NCBI GenBank assembly: GCA_003586115.2
Contig: QVOM02000103.1
Span: 7,769,323-7,833,322 of the forward strand
Origin: Salvator merianae
Taxonomy: Eukaryota; Chordata; Lepidosauria; Squamata; Teiidae
Length of the DNA stretch: 64,000 nucleotides
Reading direction: 5' to 3'
The stretch's first letter is position 1, and each line of letters opens with the position of its first letter. Both the position numbers and the translations under genes were made by a program. The notes beneath the pieces are model-generated. The model was not told the DNA's origin and did not search any database. It was given only the letters and a program-made list of their open reading frames with translations. This document shows positions 35,582-45,132 of this stretch, in pieces.

Positions 35582-36099
35582 CCTGTGTTTCTTAAATTGA
35601 GGGTACCATTTAGAAAATGTAGAGGTTTTTGTGTACTCTGCATCTTTTTGTGCATCCCTATTAAATAGCCAGTCTCAGATTTTTTTTTAATTTCCCAGGT
35701 TTTAATTATTTCTAGAGGGGGTAGGTGGTATAATTGAATAACGATTCAATATGATTGGGGGGGGGGATAGATGTTATTGCAGAAAATATTCCCAACTTAT
35801 TTACCAACTATTTGTATGGTCATAAAGTTATTACTGGCCCATTCAAGTTGCTATGCTTTAAATCCCTACTCTGCAGATATTAAAGTCAGCAGCCCCCCTT
35901 TGGCTCTGCCATGAGATGAAGATCTAACAGCTGTGCAGGCAAACGCTTGGAAACCTGGAATATAAACAGGAGAATGTTCCTGAAGCCAGGTTTCTTGGAG
36001 AAGTATGATGTCAAATTTCTCCAAGTATAATTTAAATTTATAATCTCCTGGCGTGCTGTTCCAGCCTGCTATATTTCATGAAAGGATCCTTCGCAGTGG

Positions 36100-36990
36100 T
36101 CAAATGGACTGGGTTATATTCACAGTAGGATTATGGCAGTCATGAGAACTAATTTTATGAGTGGTTTGATGTTGTTGTAATGAGGATTCTGACATGTTAT
36201 TGGGGCCGTTCTTTAGTCTTTTGGGGGTGGAAAGAATTTCTATTGATTCACTGTGGTTGAGTATGACAACATTAGTCTGCTTGTTAAAGTTCAATAAAGG
36301 GGACCTTTCAGTGGCCTTATGAATGTCAGGCTGGCCTTGCTCTTCTTCTTCTGATAAGAATCTCATTGCTTGCCAATCTACGCTTTTAATCACAGGAACC
36401 TTCTTACTGTTTTTTTTTAATGTGTGGCTGAGGTGGTATTAGTTTCTGTCTGAGCCTGTGGACGTACTCCACTAGGATTTATACATAGTTGTTCACATTC
36501 TCCAGTTTCTGCTGAATTCTTAACTCCAGTCATGGAAGTTTTGGGGGAGAAGGTTGGCTCTAAGGAGTCAGTCCTCGGACTTGATCTGCATGGGATATTA
36601 TGCGGGCATTTATCTACAAATGCAAGATTCCCTTCAGAGATGTTGCTATTAGAAACTCTATTGCAGGTTTGTTTTTGTGCCTGTACAATTTTTATGAGCT
36701 GTGAGAGTCTGGAGGGGATATTTCCTTGTTCTGAAGCAGGTAATTTGGTGAAGGTTGTTATCAGGGCTAGCTCCTCTGGTGACATATTATCATCTTTTTC
36801 ACTAGTTTTTCCTTCTTCTTTGGTGTAGGTATATTTAACTGATGTACATGGCTGGTCCCAGTAAAATCTTGTGATACCAATTTTCATATGAACCATGACG
36901 TACTTGAAGCCAAATACTTTTCTTGCTGCTTCTTGTGAGGCAAAGATTATTATGCCTCTTGCCCTGTTTCACCTGGTTGTAAAATAGGTA
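36100..36990 (-). pseudogene. LINE ORF1 remnant
   Basis: Open segments at 36417-36896 (159 residues) and 36100-36393 (97 residues), plus a readable part upstream to about 36990 (GIIIFASQEAARKVFGFKYV). The block ending IGITRFYWDQP matches the end of the RNA-binding domain seen in the ORF1 at 30539-31108. Downstream is a serine/threonine-rich tail. The frame breaks once near 36400. The endonuclease start (NIAGWNS) follows immediately, as in two-ORF LINEs. Confidence 0.6.
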
Positions 36991-37285
36991 TTCCACCTTT
37001 AGAACCTATTCAAATGGAATCCATTCTGAGGTGGCATGATAGAAAAGATTTATAAGATGCTGTTTTCGTTCTCTTTGTCATCTTCTTGTCAGTTTCTTGT
37101 CAACTAAGAGAAAAGCTGGGAAGATTAATGGCAGCTGTTTTTCTTCAGCTGAGAGTTGGAAAACATTTGTCTGTTCATAACAAAGAATGATCATTAGAGG
37201 CTTCTTCAGAGGACTAAATTATAAGTACTGTGGAAAGTATACTGGATGATTGAATCTGCATCTCAAACCTGAGAAGTTGTAAAAT

Positions 37286-37963
37286 ATGGTGACAGGAAAG
37301 CTGAAACTAGAAAAAGACAAACAGCCAAAAGAGCAGAGCTGTGCCTTGGAATTAGAGCCAATGGTTTTTATTCATAAAAAATTGGACTTTATTATGCAGG
37401 AATTATATAGATCCTTTGAATATCAGGAGCAGAATTTTGAAAGATTAAGACAAGACCTTAAAAATGAAATAGGTGCTGTACGCACTGAACTTCATGAAAT
37501 AAAAGATAAGGCTCTGAAACTGGATGATTTTAAGGCAAAAATTCCTCAGACAAAATTTATGGTGCAAGAAATACAAATAGAAGCATCTGAACCTACCACA
37601 GACAAAGTGTCAAGGGATGTAATGGTGTTCTTTGTGAGGAAAGCTACAAGAGATGTTGTTCCAGTGAGACAGTATGAGTCACTACTAGCAACAGTTCAAG
37701 GTTCTACTTTTTCATTGAAGGAAGCCCCAGGAAAAATCATACAATGGAGAAAGAAGCATATGAGGCTAACAGTAAAAGGAGTAATCTCTACTTGGAATCA
37801 ACAAAGACTCAGACTGAACTCTGAGGATAAGATGAAAAAATTTTGGGTTCAAATATGGAAAAGATTGGAGGAAAAGGAAAAAGGAACTGTAAGAGCTAAA
37901 AGGAGGAAATCAACAAGTGGGTTAACAGAACAACCAGCAAAAGCTGAATCGTTGAAAGGCTGA
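37286..37963 (+). CDS. L1 ORF1-like protein (coiled coil)
   Basis: 225-residue frame. Residues about 30-85 (MVFIHKKLDFIMQELYRSFE, then QEQNFERLRQDLKNEIGAV and LHEIKDKALKL) form a likely coiled coil, as in L1 ORF1p trimers. Next, DVMVFFVRKATRDVV and VRQYESLLATVQG may be the decayed RNA-recognition fold, and QWRKKHMRLTVKG and KKFWVQIWKRLEEKEKG a basic C-terminal part. It is shorter than usual for L1 ORF1 (about 300-340 residues). The product would bind L1 RNA. The L1 3'UTR begins within about 100 bp of its stop, so no ORF2 follows. The frame is intact, unlike most LINE frames here. Confidence 0.6.
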   Translation: MVTGKLKLEKDKQPKEQSCALELEPMVFIHKKLDFIMQELYRSFEYQEQNFERLRQDLKNEIGAVRTELHEIKDKALKLDDFKAKIPQTKFMVQEIQIEASEPTTDKVSRDVMVFFVRKATRDVVPVRQYESLLATVQGSTFSLKEAPGKIIQWRKKHMRLTVKGVISTWNQQRLRLNSEDKMKKFWVQIWKRLEEKEKGTVRAKRRKSTSGLTEQPAKAESLKG

Positions 37964-38328
37964 TATTAGAAGAAGACTTTGAAAGCTTGCCGAGATGGAT
38001 AAATAGATTAATTTACTGAGAAATAAGACAGTTGATATGTTCTCTATATGAAAACTGGAAACCCTTTATTGAGCTCCTGCAAGTGGATTTGTGCCTGCAG
38101 GATTGAAAGAATGAAGAGGAAAGAAGACAATCGGTAGAAGAAAAGAATTGGGCAACTGGGGGGGGGCAAGAATATGAAATATAGAAGCAGCTTTGAGGGA
38201 GGGAAAGAAGGAGGAGGAGGAAGTCGGTAGTTAAGAATGTTAGTTTATGAATTATGAATAATTTAGTGTAATTTTATATATCAAAGATAAAATTAAAAAA
38301 AAAAAATAAACAGATTGCCTTAATCCAA

Positions 38329-38559
38329 TCAAGTATTCAGTTTGAGCACCCACATTATCATGCCAATGTTGCAGCTGCTCTTACCCAGGGCATGAATCCT
38401 TTACAGCTTAAGTGTCAATTTCCTGTAGCTTGCTGATAGAATTAGGGTGTGACATAAAAACAATATTTTTGACAGAAAAACAAGCAGAGTTGAAAATTTA
38501 GGTTCAGCAGTCCTAGGAGGGGAAGTCCTTCATTATAATATGGATTTCTATTTCCTGGA
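38329..38559. other. Anonymous spacer
   Basis: Sequence after the L1 target duplication; no assignment. Confidence 0.3.
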
Positions 38560-40010
38560 TTGGGAACCTGACCTAGATACAAGTTCCATTGCTCAGAATG
38601 ATTTCTTGCACTCTTCAGTCCATGTCCCAAAGTTCTGGCAGGGGTCCACACATATCAAGGGACCTAGTTATTTTGGGAGAATGAGATCGAGAACAAAGGA
38701 GGGTTTTAAAAAGAAGCTATAAAAATAAAGTGGAAAGGAATGGGCCTAATTGGCTTGTACAATTTAGTAAGCATAGAGATTTTATAGGTATTGCATTGTT
38801 TTGCTATGAGGAAACTTTTAATTAGAAGGCTGCGCTGGATCCCTTCAGATGTTGAGGATCCAGGACTATGGTTACAATGAATGAACTCAACTGGGCCAGC
38901 TAGTGGGGGAAATGAAGGAAGCAAGTATTTGCTCAACACCTTGCATAGAGAATGCTTCAGGATCAGTGCCACAGAGGGATCATTCTCACTTTGCCTCCTG
39001 GGATAAAAATAGAAGTAAAAAGCACACCCAGCATGCTTGTAAATGTTGGCCCATATGGACCATCTGCAATGGAGAACAGGTAGGGACCTCTTGAAAGAGG
39101 GAAAAGCAAACAAAAATGAACAGGGAATACTGGTCAAGCTGGCCAATCAGATTAAGGTGACTCCTTTAATTAAGCCATTGGCAAAGTACCCTGATACTGA
39201 TGTATTTGAGGGAGGATTTTTTTGTTTGGCTTTGTGTCTCATTCACAAGGCAGTGCCAGGTAAATACTTGGTACCATTTAGTCTGCCACTCCCAAAATGC
39301 AAAGTGGTCAAAAATGGCATATCAGAAGAGTGGTTAGCAGTCCAGTGCATTTCCTTTGATTGAGTTATTAAAGAGTTTAAGAAATGTGGTAAACGTGCTC
39401 TTTTAGGAAAGTGTGACATTAAATCAGCCTTGAGTTGCTTGTTATTTAACCTGCTGAAATTGATTTCAATACCCAATTCTTTTTGGATCATTATATGCCC
39501 TTGGAGAGTATTATCAGATGGTTCTCAATTGAGATATTCAACACATTTCTAGAAAGGGCCCTGAGGCATTAGTTACTGACTGTGGCACAGGTTTCAGATT
39601 TTAGTTATTTAGGTGTTCCATTAGATTCCAGAAAACCAGACATCCCAGCAACTAAGTATTCTTAGGAATTGAATTAGCAAATGTGAGGAATTAACTGGCC
39701 TTCTGAAGTAAATTTTAATGTGAAATAAAGTCACACTTTTAAAGTAACAATATCTGGCCAACCATTTAGTGTTTGCCGGTATAGTTGTACCATCTAGTAG
39801 GACTTTTCTGCATAGGCTTTTTGATGCCGTGAGTGACAGTAAAAACAGCCAGCATTATTTTAGGTTGTCAGCTGACACCAAAAGAGATTTAACAGTTTAA
39901 TGGTCTGCCCTTTTGGAGAGCAGACCTATGGCATTTAACGGAATTGCAGACACTGCAGGACATGAAGGGTTTGGGTTTATTTTTAAGGACAGTTGGACAG
40001 TTGGTGCGCT
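38560..40010 (+). mobile_element. Decayed DIRS-like retroelement (gag, RT, RNase H parts)
   Basis: Plus-strand translations in shifting frames give the pieces of a DIRS-type tyrosine-recombinase retroelement. At 38990-39075: SWDKNRSKKHTQHACKCWPI then WTICNGE, the basic Cys-rich end of DIRS gag. At 39130-39440: GLLxIHKAVPGKYL-like, ISEEWLAVQCISFD and GKRALLGKCDIKSAL, early RT motifs. At 39510-39620: IEIFNTFLERALRH then SDFSYLGVPLDS, where a catalytic YLDD would be expected. At 39930-40000: ADTAGHEGFGFIFKDSW, RNase H-like. Many stops. No tyrosine recombinase or split repeats found. Inactive. Confidence 0.65.
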
Positions 40011-41791
40011 GAACATCATGATATACGTCAGTATGGAAAGGGCCTAAGCTGACATCATCACGAGGTCTGATGCCAGGGATTCCTTTAGTCCCTGCTAGGA
40101 CTTGAAATGTTCATTTATTGCCTTGACAGAAATTGGAAGAAAGCCTGGCAGGCCCCTGTCATGTCAGGCCACCCAATGATTTCATCACAGAGCTTGACAG
40201 ATCCTCAGGCAGCCCGGTTCCTTCCATAGTCTGAAAAAGGCCAGGAGGGGCACCTAGGCGCAAGGTGAGCTTTGGCAAGTACTCTCCTTGCTGTAAGGCC
40301 AGTTTGCTAGAACTTCACGTAAGAGGGGTATGTTTTGAATGATCCGTAAAACATTCAGAATGCCATTTTGCTATTAAATATTCACTTTTATTTTCTCAGA
40401 AAAAAGGATCAAAGAAAAACCATTTTGTTTTTTATCTGGAACTCCCATTTCTGATTTTTTTAATACTACAACCACTCAGCCACAGGTTCAGGTAATATGT
40501 GCGCATCAAGTATACATTGCAATATTTTGTTACAAGGACATACTGTTATATTTCAAGACTAATAACAGTGCAAAAAACACCATGAACTTTAAGATAGACA
40601 TGAATAGCAGCGAGGACAACTGAAGCTGAACTAATACATAATAATGCTAAAATACATCCATATGTAATTCATTGCAGTAATGTAATATATGCAGTTTCAG
40701 AATGCTTTCAAGCATACACTATAAATCCAATGTTGTTGCAGTACGTAATATGAGCCCATTGGGAAGACTTTGCTTGGCCCATACGGCTAAGCTGTTGATT
40801 TATCATAAATAGGCAGCATGTGTACCAAATCAGGCATACCACATAGTGAGCATTACAATTTGTGAAAGATATTCCATGCCAACTTATGAATTTTATGACA
40901 GAATCTTCAAAGCCTGAAATTTTTTCAGCACAGTCCAAGACTTGCAAAATATGCTGGGTTAGCGTGATTGCCAATCATTACAGTCCAGTATCTCATATAC
41001 TCATGCTCATATTGTGGTAGGATGCACACAGCACCTTTATGCCACCATGAAGTGGCAGGGCCTGCACCACTCAGTCCTGTCATGGTGCATTAAATGTGCA
41101 GAACAAGTGCAACTTCCACACGGATGCCACACTCACTCCCCCCCATGCTTACATAAGCACTCATAGAGTATTTTAAGAACAGAGTGGGATGAGGAACTCA
41201 CTTAGCTCCTCTGTCTCTTTAACTCCTTTGTAGCAGCTGACTTGCCACTGCCACTACTTGAGGGGACTTACCTGTTTCTCTAGGTGGCTTTCACAACATT
41301 ATTACAGACAGGAAATGGGCCATTTCCTTTGTTTGATGACCTCCCCACAAGAATCAACATTGAAGCCAGGAATTCCCCAGCTGTGATCTTGATGCTAGGG
41401 GTGAGGGATGGGGCAGCCTTCCGCAGAGTCAAGGTCACAGCCTCGATCTTAATGCTGAGGGTTTCCCCAACATCAAGAGTGCAGAAAGAGAATCCCTCAC
41501 TTTGATCTTGATGCCAGGGAAGTGGTAGCATATAATAGCCCACCACTGCATTAAAAATAGTGCTCTTTGCATAGTGCTATTCTTCATTTGCAGAAAGGGA
41601 CTATGCTTTAAGTACCCTCTCTCTGCCATGTGAATATCATCTGTATCTTAACAAAAAAAAGGTGTCAAAATCCTGTGATACCAGAGTCATAGAGTATCAT
41701 AACAAGGTGTGGAGCCAACCTAACTGCAAACAATACTTGTCAAATCCATATGATTGGCTTGAATATGTTTATCTTTTCATTGCATAACAAG
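40011..41791. other. Mostly anonymous noncoding DNA
   Basis: No gene. The part 41010-41645 has palindromic features (GGATGCACACAGCACC at one side, repeated TTGATxTTGATGC-like motifs inside) and may be an old MITE with unclear ends. Confidence 0.35.
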
Positions 41792-42361
41792 GGGCCTGTT
41801 GGCACTTAGAACAGTATAACAGTATAACTAGCACGGTTCGGGCCAGTAGGGTTCGGGTACGGAGAGAGGTCTTCGCACCTGTCAGTGCCACAAGCCAACC
41901 GGCGCTGGATGCAGTGCGAATGCGAGCGTACTAGTTCAGTAGCTGTGTTCAAACCCAGAGGGTCTGTGTTTGGACCCAGAGGGTCTGTGTTCGGACCCAG
42001 AGGGTCTGTGTTTGAACCTAGAGGGTCTGTGTTAGAATCTGTGTCTGAAAAGCCACCAGAGTCTGGACCCCAAGGTCCGAACCGAGATGCGAACCTTCAG
42101 ACTGCACCTGCACGGCTCTGACAGCCCCGCCCTGCTGCCATTTTGAACCCGGAACTGGTGTGAATGCACCTTCTCTGATCCTCATCTGATCATGCAGGTC
42201 GGGTTGGAGACTACAAATTAGTTGCCCACCACTGGTTGGATTCAGGTAAGCATCAGGTGGGTTTTGGTAGATTTTGGGTCAGCTGGGGCTGTTCACAAGT
42301 GCGGATCCTGCGTTCTAGCATGCGTCCTGAAACGTACCACTTGCTAAGTGTGAACAGGCCC
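41792..42361 (-). mobile_element. MITE related to family X, with an internal 21-bp repeat
   Basis: Ends GGGCCTGTTGGCACTTAG and, inverted, GGGCCTGTTCACACTTAG. Flanks AAG and AAA, an eroded 3-bp duplication. The GC-rich interior has parts resembling family X in inverted orientation (GATCATGCAGGTCGGGTTGG, TCAGGTAAGCATCAGG). A 21-bp array at 41942-42040 is special to this copy. The 78-codon frame 41885-42121 simply reads through the array (VFGPRGS repeats) and is not a gene. Confidence 0.7.
41942..42040. repeat. 21-bp tandem repeat, about 4.7 units
   Basis: Unit GTCTGTGTTTGGACCCAGAG plus G, repeated with few substitutions between 41942 and 42040, wholly inside the MITE. Confidence 0.9.
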
Positions 42362-42959
42362 AAAGTCTAACAACATTGACATACTACTGCTGCATCATCT
42401 GGAATCTTTGATTTTGAGCAGGAGTGAAACTGAGTTCAGGTCTCCATCTATGCAGTGCAGCAGCTCCATTGTGGGAGGATGGGGGAGGCACTCTTATCAC
42501 GCCCTGAAAATGAAGATGTCTCTGCAACTCCATTTGTGAGCAGAGGTGTCATTTCCAATGGTGGCTGGCACTGCCTCTGTTCAGGGCACAGAGATGCCCA
42601 GAAATGGGATGGTGTGATTGCTACAGGGTGCTTGCTGCCACTGTACATGGAAACACAGTAGCAAAGTCAGTTTTTCTAAGTGCCTCACATGATGTACGGA
42701 TACATGTCCTGAACTTAGTACATTGGTAATATAACAGAACTTTTGAATTAGTTCATAAGACATCATCCAATCAAAAGGAGATTTTTTAAAAAATGGTCTG
42801 ATGGCTAAATATGTGATCTGTAACTTAAGAAATCCCTAATTCAAATGTTAATTGCCTCACAAACTCTTTGGGTACTCTCTATCAAAAATAAACTTTCATC
42901 CAATCTTCAAGAAAAGGGGTAGTAATAGTACTCAATCTCACACATCTATTTTGAAAACT
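42362..42959. other. Anonymous noncoding DNA
   Basis: No feature recognised. Confidence 0.45.
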
Positions 42960-42984
42960 GCTGCTCAAGTTTGACTTTTAATCA

Positions 42985-43770
42985 TTGAACATGCCACAAA
43001 GAAGGAAAATTTTTCATATGCTTAAACATTTTAATCTAGATCTGATTTGTATTCAAGAAAGTCACATTCGTAAAAAGGATGAAAAGTATTTGATTCAAAA
43101 GGTATTGGGACAGGAATTTATTGCATCAGACTCGAAAAAGAAAAATGGTGTAGTGATATGTGTCAAACACTTGAATCCGAAACTAAAAGTAACAGATAAA
43201 GATGGAAGATTTCTTGGAGCAGAGGTAGAAATAAATGAAATTAAAACTTTGATGTTAGGGATATATGCAGCAAATATGGGGAAACATAAATTTTTTGAAG
43301 ATTTAAGAGACAAAATATTGGATTGCCCATACAAAAATTGATGTCTTCTTGGAAATTGGAATGAAGTAATTAATCCAATGATGGACGAAGTGGCTACAAG
43401 TGATATCAAGGCCAGACAAGGTAAATTACTAAAATATTTGTTTGATTTTATGGGAATTTTGCAAGTAGTGGATATTCGGAGATATGAAACTGGCAATACA
43501 AAAGAATATACATACTTTTCAGAAAGATACAAATCTTTCTTGAGGATTGACATGATTTTAATGTCTAGGACAATTGCAAATCAGGTAACTGTAGTGGATA
43601 TTCTACCTAAAATGTTTGCAGACCATAACCCAGTAAAAGTAGTGATTGGGCATAGCCTGAGAAAACCTAGATGGAGGATAGCTGAATATATATTTAAAAA
43701 AGAAGTGATAGAACAATGTAAAAGAAAAAATAGGAAATATTTTGAAGACAATTTAAATAAAGGGACATAG
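42985..43770 (+). pseudogene. L1 ORF2 endonuclease region (two frames)
   Basis: Frames at 42985-43341 (118 residues) and 43378-43770 (130 residues), interrupted near 43342-43377. The first holds the QESH motif with the metal-binding glutamate (ICIQESHI) and the second RIDMILMSRTI and FADHNPVKVVIG near the catalytic DH. The GDFN motif position reads LGNWNEV between them (43350-43365), outside both open segments. Confidence 0.8.
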
Positions 43771-44146
43771 CTGAATATAGTATGGGATGCTGGCAAATCT
43801 TTCATTAGAGGACATTTAATCAGAATTAATAATGACATTTGGAAGGAAAAAAAAATAAGATAAAAGACAAATATTGTTGGATGAGATTAAGAAGAAAGAG
43901 ATGGAATTAAAGCAAAAACCTGACTGTCAAGAAACTTAGAAAAAATTTACAAAGGGAATTTTCGGTGATGGTTGTTGAGAAAATGGAAAGGAAATTGCCT
44001 TATCTGAAGCAAAATAATTTTGTTCAGCTAATAAACCAGGGAAGTGGCTGGCATACAAGTTGAGAAAGAAAAAAGCAAAAACAGTTATTATGAAACAGAA
44101 AGACACCAGTAAAGAAGTAAAGAATTGATCAGACATCCAAAGAGCA

Positions 44147-45132
44147 ATGTGTGAATTCTATAAAGAACTTTACAAGAAAGTAGTTTTGGAGGAGAACATT
44201 AAAGAATACTTGGAAAAACAAAATTTGCCACAGATTTCACAACACAGGACTATTCTGAATGCTCCAATAACACCTAGGGAACTTTTTGAAGCAATTAAGA
44301 AAATGAAGGGAGGAAAGGCACCAGGTCCAGATTGATTAACAGCAATTTACTATAAAATATTTCAAGAAGAACTTCAAATACCATTATTGATGACAATGAA
44401 TAATATATTAAATAGTGAAAAAGTAGCAGAAAGTTGGGGAAAAGCACTTATAACCTTGATTCCAAAAGAAGGTCAGGATTTAATACTACTAAAAAATTAC
44501 ACACCGATATCACTATTGAATAATGATTGTAAGATTTTTCAGGTATAATGGTAATAAGGCTGAAATATGTGTTACAAGTATTTATCCATCAGGACCAAGC
44601 TGAATTCCTTCCTAAGAGACAAATGAAGGATAATATAAGGACTCTAATTAATGTTATAGAATACTGAGAGATCCATAATGAGGTTCAAGCAGTGTTAATT
44701 TTTCTGGATGTGGAAAAAGTTTTTGACAATTTGAACTAGAGTTTTATGTTTAATATCTTAGACAAGATGAAATTTGAAGAGAATTTTATAAAATAGATTA
44801 AGGCAATATATTCTACTCAGTCAGCTCAACATGTAATCAATGATGAAGTGTCACAAGATTTTCCAGTACAAAAAGGTACAAGACAAGGATGTCCACTTTC
44901 ACCACTTTTATTTATATTGGCATTGGGGGTAATGAATAGAGCAATAAGGCAGGGGAGTAATATTGGATGTTTGAAGATTAAAAGAGAAGAGTACAGAATA
45001 AGAGACTTTGTAGTCAATGTAGTGATTATCTTAAAAGACCGAAATGAATCAACAGAAACAGTAAAATGCCTGATAGAGATGTATGGGAAGGTGGAAGGCT
45101 TGAAAATCAATGAGAAAAGTCTAAAATACTAG
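44147..45132 (+). pseudogene. L1 ORF2 reverse transcriptase region, catalytic site lost
   Basis: Open segments 44147-44335 (ending KKMKGGKAPGPD, RT block 0/1) and 44848-45132 (FPVQKGTRQGCPLSPLLFIL, then REEYRIRDFVVNVVIIL). L1 elements normally have F/YADD at the last position; here the aligned residues are FVVN, so both catalytic aspartates are gone. Block between them is readable only in broken frames. Confidence 0.8.

Larger units (their letters stand above)
35075..37089 (-). mobile_element. Internally deleted LINE (I/Vingi-like, tentative) nested in the L1 derivative
   Basis: Flanked by a perfect 13-bp duplication, CAGTTTCTTGTCA, at 35062-35074 and 37090-37102. Minus-strand order: ORF1 (about 36990 to 36100), start of the endonuclease at about 36070-35870 (NIAGWNS, then FDIILLQETWLQEHSPVYIP), a jump, then the ORF2 C-terminus with a CxC...H...C knuckle at 35357-35581, and a 3'UTR ending ...GGCTACAACAACAATCTTG. 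The reverse transcriptase and most of the endonuclease are missing, so it is non-autonomous or was deleted after insertion. Clade is uncertain; the QETW motif and C-terminal knuckle point to I/Vingi-type LINEs. A 3'UTR copy lies at 19025-19255. Confidence 0.75.
34541..38311 (+). mobile_element. L1 derivative with ORF1 but no ORF2 (HAL1-like), split by another LINE
   Basis: Flanked by a 17-bp duplication with two mismatches, AGRTTGCCTTAATCCRA, at 34524-34540 and 38312-38328. Directly after the left copy comes TTCCAAGAAGATGGCCGAA, strikingly like the CCAAGATGGC motif at the 5' end of many L1s. Then come a leader, an ORF1 frame at 37286-37963, and a 3'UTR (ATGAAAACTGGAAACCCTTT, GAGGAAAGAAGAC, GTAGAAGAAAAGAA) that matches the tail of the L1 copy at 46.58-46.85 kb, ending in poly-A at the right duplication. 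Removing the LINE at 35075-37102 leaves about 1.74 kb with both ends intact and no endonuclease or RT. This is the layout of half-L1 (HAL1) elements, which depend on another L1's ORF2. Confidence 0.8.

Noticed and set aside
40011..41000. Tyrosine recombinase gene of the DIRS element
   Set aside because: No frame or peptide motif supporting it could be read; the element seems to end or decay before it.
41942..42040. CRISPR-like array
   Set aside because: Units are head-to-tail 21-bp repeats without spacers, in a eukaryotic MITE.
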